DNA from: Megalopta genalis
Lineage: Eukaryota; Arthropoda; Insecta; Hymenoptera; Halictidae
DNA length: 64,000 bases
NCBI RefSeq assembly: GCF_051020955.1
Contig: NC_135017.1
Span: forward strand, 29,730,689-29,794,688
Reading direction: 5' to 3'
The notes below the pieces were generated by a model, which saw only the letters and a list, made by a program, of their open reading frames with translations, was not told where the DNA came from and made no database searches. Every line of letters begins with the position of its first letter. The first letter of the stretch is position 1. Shown in pieces: positions 54,829 through 64,000 of this stretch. The translations under genes and the position numbers were made by a program.

Positions 54829-57740
54829 TTTAGATCAATGAATTAACCTTGAAGTGCACTATCAGTTTATATGAAAAAATAAGCAGTTTCATTAAAAAAA
54901 CCAAGCTCACCCTAAAATCTAAGAAACACGTCCACCATGACCTTTTTCATCAAATTCTTCGAAATTCTTCAACGTCAGTGACGTTGCTAAGTCGCTAGTT
55001 CCCTTACCTTTCAATATCAATAATTAAACTGCAGATATTAGGCATTGATGGCAAAAATGAGCAGATATAAATGAAAGCAATGAAAAAATTAAGGATGTTG
55101 GCGTACTAATTGCAGCTTGTTAAAATTATTCGAGAAACAAATAAAATTGTACTTTGCTCGTTTGTTTCGCAACCGATACGGAACATCTTTATTTTGCATA
55201 AAACTCGCAGCCTATGCACGATAAATTACACTAGCCGGTCTCCTGCGATAAAACGTTTTGAAAGTTTCGTTAGGAACAATACACTTTCGTATTGCTCGTG
55301 ACATTCGGACGAAAAAGTTTGAGAAACGCTGTTTTGACGTACGCAAACGACGGCGCTGTAGGTGGATGGAGTATGAAAGAAAGAGAAAGGGCGAAGAGCA
55401 AATCATGGGGACATTTCACACGCGGAGAAGTACATGCTCGAGCCACTAGCTACGAACGACATTGGAAAGGACAGAACAAGATGTGTGCCCGATGAAAGTA
55501 TGCATCTACATTTCTCGGTTGTGTACCAGTAATGGCGGCACACACGACTCTACGGATCCTTATTGTACGTTTATACTTTGTTTTCAACGGGTACGGCCGA
55601 AGTGTCGAGGAATATTTTCGTTGCTACGTTGACAAACACAATGCACAATTTAGTCTTATCGATAACTAAATCTTTGAGCGATTTAGGGTTATTCGAAAGT
55701 AGACTGGGGATTTTAAGGCAAAATAAAAATAGTCTGTAATTAACTGTAAAATAGAGGACATACACGTGCACATATATGTATTTTTTCCCCAATTATTTTA
55801 ATTAGTTTAAAAGAATAAAACTGAAGCTATACATTTTTCAAACGATTTCACTATTTTGCATTTGAGCTACTCAACATTCTCATAAACGCATAAAATCCGG
55901 AATGCACTAAAAAGTAATGTCATTTTTTGATACTTATACATAATCTTGTTTCATTTATCATTTAGTACAGATTGATACCACTCTAAACGCATTGAATGCA
56001 AATATATTTTAATCAATCTCTATACAATTTTTAATCAATCTATGAAACAAAAATTATATTACTTCTGGTTACCCCTTATATGTATACACAAGGATTATGC
56101 ATTTTATGTGTATATGAGATTATGCTTTCTGTACTACAGGAGATTGTGTTTTCCACTGGAAGCATTGGTTCCCGACTCTCATCTCTTGCAATATGTTTTA
56201 ATAATCGAATTCCAGTAGAAAAATTCTATTTTCGACTTACCGTTTGTAATTAGGTGAAACCGCAGACAATGCGGTTATATATGCGGTCTAATATAATACC
56301 AAGATTGCGAACCTTAATTGAATTAAGGAGTATCGGATAAGAAACAGGTAGAATATAATTACATGTTAATGCTACGTTCTGTTAGGAGGATTTAGGCATT
56401 AAGTAATTACGAAGAGAGATTGTATTCTGTCTTAACAGCGAACAAGTATTTTAATATTGATACCGGGGTTCAATAACTAAGATATGATTTTAATAAGGAG
56501 GAGCGATACTGCAGATAAGACATGGATGACCCTTATGCTGGCAATCATTTCATTAGCAATCACTTCATTGACATAATCTCATCGGCAGCGATGCGATCCA
56601 CGCATTTAAATGCATTTCTTTTTTCGATCATTTTTATTTGTCGATGTGGACATCTAGCACGTACGATCATTGTTATTTTCATTCAACCACTGACAATTTG
56701 TATAGATGGAGTGTAGAAATATTTCTCAACACTAAAATACTTTATAAATCACCATTCTGTAAATGATTTTTCATTGAACATTTTTTATTCAGATGTAAAA
56801 TTACTGAAATATTTATTTAAAATCATGTTCCCCCGAGATTACAATGGTTACTCGCTTTACCGCGAGAGCTATTTAGACATTAGAACCTTAATTATCCAGG
56901 CCTCCAATATCGCGATTCTTTATCAAATATATCTGCGCAACCATTATTCATACGTTCAATCTAGAATATCCCAAATGCAAAACGGTTACCTGTATAAATT
57001 AATATAGACTAAGTCTGGTACTCTAACTAAGTAACTGTTCTATTATTTGAACATTCGTGTCACTCTCCTGAGCTCGGACAATCGAGTACTATTTAATACA
57101 ATTATACTGCGGAAGTTTATACAAACACATATATTTTGTCTTAACACACAGTGTATGATATTAAAAGAAGATATTTCGTCTACTATACTTTTTCATTTCG
57201 GTCAGCACTTAGGGACGGTTAATTTATAATTCACCCTTGCCCTGTTCGATCAACACTTCTTCATCCATAACAATTTCTTTGATAGAACCAGACAATTTCT
57301 GTTCCTTGTGTGTCTTCGTCAATCGATTGATTTATTCATAAACGGGTTTAACCCTTTGGTATAACGAAAATACAGATGAAAAAATATTACACAGGACCGT
57401 CGTAGGAGGGCAGCAGTCACATAACAGTAATTCCAAAAGGAAGAGGGAAAGCGAGAAAGTTTAGGGATCCCCGAAATCTGTTTACCCTGTCAAGTATTCT
57501 GTTGAGGCTATTGAAATGACCGTCGGTTTTCGGAATTCTAGGCGAAGCATTAAATGATGTCTTAGCGAGATCAAAGATGTATCCAAATAGAATTTTGAAG
57601 AATAGTCAAAACTAGTCGAAAAGTATTCTACGGCGCTCAAGAGAACGAACAAATACTTTCGTTCCTAGACTCTGCCAACAGAAGAATCTCTTTCGATTTA
57701 ACAGAAACGAATAACGTTCGCATTTAGTAGACCGTGTCTG
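54829..57740. other. Spacer, nothing firmly recognised
   Basis: A/T-rich with a GC-richer part at about 55290-55560. Short open frames on the plus strand (for example 56774-57007) lack splice sites or recognisable domains. Confidence 0.35.
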
Positions 57741-58700
57741 AAATCATCGTCACAAGTCAACCTCATTGCAACGGTTCAATCGCAAGGTTGAGCTTGAAGG
57801 ACAGAATCGCGATTCCTGATGCCTCCGAAGTTCATAAATTTTTCAACTTCGCCGTCATCGACGGTTGCTCGGAGTTTCGGCAACGATAAGGGCCCCGGGA
57901 CCACCTTGATACACTAATAAAGTAGAAAGTAGCGAGCGCGGAGAGGGAATTAGGTTATGAGTACGAAAGAGTACGGCGGCGAGGGTCCTCGAACGGCTCG
58001 AAAGTATCGGAGCGTCTCGTTGGCAAATAAAGAAAAAAAAAAAGAAAAGGGAAGGTTTTTCGCAGATCGCCGCTCCGCCATCGGAAGTTCCTTTTTTCTC
58101 TATCGTTCCTCTCTTCCCGCCGAACCATCCAGGGAAAATGCTTCGCGAGCCCCGGCTTGGAAAAATGTAGAGCACGTTGACGTTGGAGCAAGGGAGCAGA
58201 CGAGAGGATATCGAACCGGCAAGTCCAGAGGCGGAGTCGCCCCACCGGGTTTCCATGGAAACGTGACACTCTCTTTCGGGCTTTTCGAGCTTTTCGAGCT
58301 GTTCAAGCTTTTCGAGCTTACTATGCCCGCACTCTCCCCAGTTTTTGCACTCTCCGCATCGCATCGGCTCCATGGGCCGCCGTACGATCGGCCCTCGCCT
58401 CCGAGAACGATATTTCTCGTTATTTTTTTCAAACCGAAGGGAAACATTATTCGATTCCCCCGAAAACTGATATCGCGGCCTGGCTAGTTTCTATCCCGGA
58501 GTTTTATTTCACAGCGATACCGTTCCTCTTCCGTGGATACCAATGCCGGCTTTGCTTTTTAACCGACGCGACGCCTTCGGTGTTGCTACACCCTTCTGTT
58601 CAATAAGAAACGCTCCGACCCGGTCACCTCGATCATTTCGCCGACAATCGATTCGACGACACGATTTCGTCGATATTATAGGACCTCGGTTATCCGAATT
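57741..58700. promoter_or_regulatory. GC-rich island, possible regulatory or untranslated region
   Basis: About 1 kb of raised G+C and CpG. It carries long overlapping open frames on both strands (up to 176 codons), explained by composition rather than coding: none has a recognisable domain, and they shadow each other. It contains imperfect tandem 9-mers (ttttcgagc) at about 58284-58319. Confidence 0.35.
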
Positions 58701-60837
58701 CAGCGAGGGAACGTAGTCTTTTCTGTTTCGTCGGCTGCTCGTTTATTCTGTTAAACTTCCGTTTTCTTTTCTCTTCGTTCTTGTATTTTACAATTTTCTG
58801 TATACAGTAGAGCCTTGTTTACGAAGACGGATTAACGTTCTACCCTCGGATATACGAACTCGCAACTGTACCTTTGTTATCCGATCTGCTGTCGAGCATA
58901 TTTTCAGTTACGCAAACGTGTATTCTTATAGAACAGTATACAATTAAATTGTAAAACAAAATCATTCACAAAACAATTAATTCTTCGTAACATAGAACGG
59001 TAATGTTTAAGAACAACAAACATGTAAAACATGTTTGGAAAACAAAGAATTCAGATATTTGTATTTGAAATGTTAGTTGACATACAATCGGTGAAAAATG
59101 AAATAAGATACACGAACATGTCTAAATACGTGCAGCAAAATGTACACGCTGTATATGTATTGTGTATGATATATTATATGTATATCGTTAATCATATTTT
59201 TCCATTTAATAATTTCAATATAAAGTTTATCGTAAATGCATAAATGAGTGGGTGGCAACTTTGAGCTGTAATCAAACGAGAAGAACTTTTTAAGAATACC
59301 TACAACCTGGTCAAACTGCCAAAGAAAAAAAATAAATTTCCACGTAGTTTTCGGGTTCTGAAATTAATGTAAACAACTCTACTATTGCAAAAATATCCGC
59401 AGTCGGTTGATTGCGCGGAGTCAAACTTAGGTCGGATACACTCCCATGCATTGTGGCTTTCATTCGGGTATTTGAAGATGACTATGAAAGTTGTACTTTT
59501 CAAATAAAATTGCGTTCAAAGTTTGCAAGAACTTTTGCCGCCATCTATCCATCGTTTTAAGGAAAAATTCAGTTGCCTGAAAAATAGAGCCGACATTTTA
59601 CGAAATTTTTGGTTAATTCTGGAACAGTTTAGGGGTCCGGGAGGTGGGGGCTGGGGGCGTTTCTAAGATTCGCAGCCGCCGAATTACGCGCGAATAACTT
59701 TCAAGTGGCCCGCGCAAAACGTGGTAAAAGCTAACGTTGCCGATATCACGGCTGGACGTGACTGCGACGGCAGTCCGAGGTCGAGGAACGTAGGTTTAAT
59801 TTCGTTGAGTGCATCCAACGGGTGATCCGACGGGTCGACGCTACCCTCTGGATGTGTGTCTATTCAGGAACATGTGCAAGTAAGTCGTTATACGCGCGCG
59901 CGAGCGAGTAATAGCGATGGGTATTCAATGTACCCCCCGGTTGATATTCAAGCAAATCCACCGTCTTAACGTTTTGAGTGCTGTTCGGTGTTCATTGTCG
60001 AAGACTGTGGTTCGTAAAATGGCGGGACCAGTTCGGAAAAATGCCGACAATGCTCCAAATATATAACTTTCGGAATACAAAATCGCGCAAACTTTGAAAT
60101 CCTGAGTCGACGGCAATAATAAAAAAAAAAGGAATTATAGGAATCGATGAGTGTTTGAATAAGTGCTACTATTACTTTGGAAAGAAAAATGACGTACTAA
60201 AAATTGCTAAATGATTCCAAGTTTTTGCCCCACCGTGTATATCTGATGTACAGTAATGCGTGCAAGGTTTACAGAATGACGTTGCTGTTTAAATATTTTT
60301 CACTGTGAAAATTCAGAGATTCGACTTTTTCACATGCAAGCTCGGAACCAGTTGATTATATGATGAATATTATCTAATTTTATCGAAAAAAAAACTTTCC
60401 GATTATTATATCTGTCACGCGTTAGATTCACGCTGGATCTTGCTGAATACTTATAAACAGTAATCGAGAATGAAATGTGGCACAAATAAAAGGATCAAAG
60501 TCAGTTTCATCGTTCTCCCACATTCTCCTGTGGCAAAAGTTAATCCATAACGTAGCGGTATTTTTTTTATGTAACATTGTCACTTAAAAAGATCGATCGC
60601 TCACAGGAACTGTAATTGAGAAAACTGTGAAGAAGATGAAAACCGCGTTAGCATTATGGTAGAACCTTTGTTATCCGAACTAATAAGAGGAACATAAAGT
60701 TTTAGATGATAAAACAGTTACTTAGATCAGGTATCAAGTGAAATCCTTGCTGATTCGTACAATAAATTCTATTGCATATGGATCAGCTTAACTGGAGCAA
60801 TTTATGTGAGAAACGTAATATATATATATATATATAT
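58701..60837. other. Spacer with a short GC-rich block
   Basis: About 59640-59900 is GC-rich (ctggacgtgactgcgacggc; later cgcgcgcgcgagcg). It may be another conserved noncoding block. Nothing else was recognised. Confidence 0.35.
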
Positions 60838-61047
60838 TAGTAAGCTGTATAGTATAATTTTATATTTTTACAGCAATATACAAAGAACTTTGTTCTGGTT
60901 CAATGATGTGCGACAGTGAATACGAGACTCTTGATTATCCGAATCTGTGATATTTAAATTGAATATTATCATTATTGTCCAATATATATATATATATATC
61001 TTTGTATATTGCTGTAAAAATATAAAATTATACTATACAGCTTACTA
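60838..61047. repeat. 48-nt perfect inverted repeat
   Basis: 60838-60885 (tagtaagctgtatagtataa...) is the exact reverse complement of 61000-61047, around 114 bp that begins and ends near TA microsatellites. Short derivatives of the arm (actatac, acagctataaaactt) recur to about 61190. It appears to be a local inverted duplication rather than a transposon. Confidence 0.85.
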
Positions 61048-61239
61048 TGAAACTATAAACGTTACTATATACTATACTATATAATATACTATACTATACT
61101 ATACAATATACTATACAGTTATAAAACTTGCTATACAAATTACTATACAGCTATAAAACTTACTATATAAATTACTGTGCAACTATTACTAGTACTATTA
61201 CAAATATTACAAATACGTTGATATTGCAGTGGTTTTATA

Positions 61240-61632
61240 GCAAGCTATAGCGACGGTGAGTCTCGCCTCCGGTACGAGTAAGTAACACGGAGCAGTAGAC
61301 CCCATGGCAGTGATTCACCTAGCTACAATAAAAATATGTCTCGCTCCCCAGCCCTGGCGAGAATCAAGCCGAACCGAGTCCAGAGAGTCGAAGTGCCGAC
61401 TTAAACCACCCCCACATACGCCCGACGCCCAAAGGGTAGGTTGGACTTGGATCCGACCAACCCGTGGCCGCCATTATTGACCATCGGTCTTGATTAGCAC
61501 GACGATACTATTCGGCCTCCCCCGTTTCGCAACCTTCAACATCCTCCGAACGTCGCCCAGCTTTCCATTCCCGTTACACATCCTTCTTGCGCGCCATTTG
61601 TTTCTTTCACTTTCCACGCAAACACGTCTGAA

Positions 61633-61688
<56 letters not shown>

Positions 61689-61760
61689 GGTCTACGAAGA
61701 GGAAACGAGAAAGAGCCGATCTGGTACCTCGTGTTACTTATTCAAGATTCTCGTTGTAGC
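61240..61760. other. GC-rich block with (CT)n
   Basis: GC-rich segment (about 61240-61640), then a CT microsatellite at 61635-61689. Exon-like splice motifs (gcgacg|gtgagt near 61255) are present, but no coding frame is recognised. Confidence 0.5.
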
Positions 61761-62867
61761 ACGCTTAATTAATGGGAACTTCTTCTACGTCCGTCTTCGG
61801 TTAACTAAGGAAGAGTTTCCCAAAGATTTGAAGTGCCCTCGTGGAATCTGGATAGCCGGTTTGAATGCGTGATAGAGGGTCTTTATTAAACGGTGCTTGG
61901 GAATGATGTTCAACCTACATTTTAAAGTATCCGGGAAAAATTAGCTTCATTATTCAAGTATCCTGGCGATTTAAATATTTCGGTACAGTCAAATATTCAT
62001 TCGTCCGCGAACATTTTCAGGTAAGTTTAACACGCGTCGGGTTGAATTTATTACTACTGTTTCATTACAGACATGCAATCGGGCAAATGGATTGCATGAC
62101 GTATTCATGTTTTACTTTTTGTGAATTGCTCGTTGCGTATGAATTCTAAATAGTTCGGACGGAAGAGTGTTCGATCTCTGTTGAAATCGCAGGAATTAGC
62201 AGTATCGTGAAGGAAAAAATTCTGTCGAACGTAATTTTGAATAACAACTGACCAGTAGCCGGAAGACAAAGTTTGTTTTTGTACAAAGTCGAAGAAAGAT
62301 TTAAGGGGGTTGTGCTAGTTTCGACAAAAATTATTTGCTCATAACTAAATATTTTCTATTTTGATAACAAAACGAACTGAAATAGAATAGTAATTGATTT
62401 GTTGTCTTAATAGATTAAATTGGTTGGAAATAACAAATCCACGAATTTGTGCTTGGAGTATAAGCGACATGACTTAACGACGTTTCTTCGTAATGTTTAC
62501 GTTTGCAGGCGCACTCTAAACATAATTCAGCGGAATAATAGTTAAACTGTGAAATTCTGCGCATATATGCACCTTACGGAGATCAAGAAAGAATAAGGTT
62601 GCTACTCTAATTAGCATTTCGTTCCATTTCGTAGTTACTTCTTGAAAAAACTACATTTCTCGAAAGAAAATTCTACCTTATTTTAGTTTGCTGGTACCAT
62701 AAACGTGTACGTTTACATGAAATTTCGGAGTCTAATAACAATAACAAATAGGCAAAATGAAATAGAGCATATTAACTGTTTGGCAAAGTAGGTAGGTAAA
62801 CCACAAAACAGTGAACGCATTAGAAGGATATGAAAATAATGTTATGTTGCTGTACTACAATGATTAA
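61761..62867. other. Spacer, nothing recognised
   Basis: A/T-rich. No coding, RNA or repeat feature supported. Confidence 0.4.
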
Positions 62868-63401
62868 CCCTTAAATGCATGATTTTTTGTTTTGAATTTT
62901 AAAAAATCGTTTTTTATAGGAATGTAGTCATAGGTTATGTAAAAAATAAATAAAAAAATCTAGGTACTAATATTGAGTATTTATTTTGAAAAAACGTTGT
63001 ATGTGAACTTTTGGCAACAATTTGCGTTTATTACTAAAATTATCGTAGACGTAAACAAATGGTCATGTATTTATATTATCTATTAGTATAGGAATTTTCA
63101 CATTATTTATAAATGAAATGCAGCAAAGCAATTGCGATTTTTGTTGTGACACAAAGCAACCTTGCATTTGATGCACTCAGTCCGTGAAAATCCTTTGCAA
63201 CCTGGAAGTTATCACCCACCGCATTCAAATTTCAAAAAACATATAACTTACTCGCCAAAAGTAATGTCAAGTCTTTTCTTTCACACATGGTCTATTGTCT
63301 ATTGTTATCAACGTGTATTCGGAAACGCACATACTCAGGTTTTTGAATAAAATTAAGTGGAACTGGAATGTAGACAATTGGCAACAGTATGCATTTAAGG
63401 G
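62868..63401 (-). mobile_element. Deleted piggyBac-type transposon
   Basis: 534 bp flanked by TTAA on both sides (62864-62867, 63402-63405). Terminal inverted repeats cccttaaatgcat and its inverse are perfect over 13 bp. The TTAA duplication and CCC-type ends are diagnostic of the piggyBac superfamily. The only coding trace is the 3' end of a transposase gene. Confidence 0.93.
63107..63202 (-). pseudogene. piggyBac transposase C-terminal zinc-binding fragment
   Basis: 32 codons including the stop. They read GCKGFSRTECIKCKVALC and end RNCFAAFHL, the cysteine-rich C-terminal domain that closes piggyBac transposases. Upstream in the same frame there are stops, and the catalytic region is deleted. 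It can only be a remnant. Confidence 0.85.
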
Positions 63402-63405
63402 TTAA

Positions 63406-64000
63406 GAAAAGAAATGTTCAACACCTGTTTCTTCCCAGAATCTAGTAAAGGCTCTGAATTTAACGCACTTCGTTATATAAAAATATAAAAAAGATACAAG
63501 CTGAAATGTTCGTCTACCAGTTAAGAAGAAAAGGAAGGGAAAGAAAAACTTATTTCCTCTTCTAATTTGAATAATTGAATAATTTTCATTACTCGGAAAC
63601 AACATGCTCATATATGGTTACAAACTTAAAATGCTTTCACCGTTTTATGTTCCACACTTCTTACTAAAGTGCATAAAACCCGCAGTCGACAAATTACAAG
63701 CGATTAATAATCCTTTTAAGCAGATACTGTCTGTGTCTGCATGTAGTAGATTAGACTGCGAGTCTTTATGCAAATTCTCATTTCCATTAATCATCTTCTG
63801 AATGTTTAAAGAGCAGACGAATTTCGCGCATCGACTAAGAAGTTCCTTACGACGAACGTAGAACATTAAAACAATCAATTTCCATCAGCGTTCTCGTTTT
63901 TTCGCGTTCCACAAACTTGCATGTACCATAAGCGCGCAAAAAAGAAAGAAACAATGAAAGCCGGTAAGTAAAATTTTGCGAAAGATTAAAAAATCTGACC
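63406..64000. other. Right edge, nothing recognised
   Basis: Two short frames, one per strand, overlap around 63604-63878; neither is recognisable. Confidence 0.35.

Noticed and set aside
57855..58487. Overlapping open frames of 172-176 codons on both strands
   Set aside because: They overlap in opposite directions in a GC-rich, CpG-rich island, with no domain or splice support. Composition explains them.

Overview
The window is eukaryotic, AT-rich and sparse in genes. It has spliced genes with GT-AG introns, Pol III tRNA genes, LINE, Tc1-like and piggyBac remnants, and many microsatellites. A complete insect-type aromatic amino acid decarboxylase paralogue (a 3,4-dihydroxyphenylacetaldehyde synthase) points to an insect. 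A hymenopteran would fit the overall character, but nothing here proves the order.

Layout. 1-3924: nested foldback repeats and the first three coding exons of a minus-strand FAD polyamine/spermine oxidase, which continues off the left edge. 3925-6220: AT-rich spacer. 6221-11657: a complete 8-exon minus-strand DHPAA-synthase-like gene (507 aa, Asn192, Lys303), with tRNA-Pro(AGG) inside its second intron on the opposite strand. 12494-17176: a roughly 2.2 kb segment present twice (offset 2514 bp) with 219-bp subrepeats between the copies, upstream of that gene. 18267-18497: tRNA-Pro(CGG) carrying a short LINE insertion. About 19356-29407: two head-to-tail copies of one non-LTR retrotransposon (minus strand). 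The left copy is broken; the right copy, 5.5 kb, appears intact. An intact tRNA-Pro(AGG) follows at 29413. 31159-31695: tRNA-Ala and tRNA-Thr. 32030-36110: diverged tandem repeats of about 0.8 kb, one interrupted by a Tc1-like element. 36-64 kb: no recognised protein gene, but it holds two tRNA-Cys genes, a second tRNA-Thr, several inverted-repeat elements, microsatellites, a deleted piggyBac element and some GC-rich islands.

Main result. The LINE family appears to be specific for tRNA-Pro genes. Four copies lie at three tRNA-Pro genes (anticodons AGG, CGG, AGG; both strands). Every copy that keeps its 3' end is joined, by its poly(A) tail, directly after nucleotide 10 (or 11) of a tRNA-Pro sequence, always antisense to the tRNA. 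The target-site duplication is about 15 bp: 5 bp of upstream flank plus the first 10 bp of the tRNA. A 10-nt stub is therefore left at the element's 3' end, while a complete tRNA gene with its A box is rebuilt beside the element's 5' end. The rebuilt gene can be hit again, which explains the tandem array. The intact copy encodes a 502-aa Gag-like ORF1 with three CCHC knuckles, and a 1104-aa endonuclease/reverse transcriptase ORF2 overlapping it through a TAATG stop-start signal. I know of no described Jockey-type element with this target, but I could not search.
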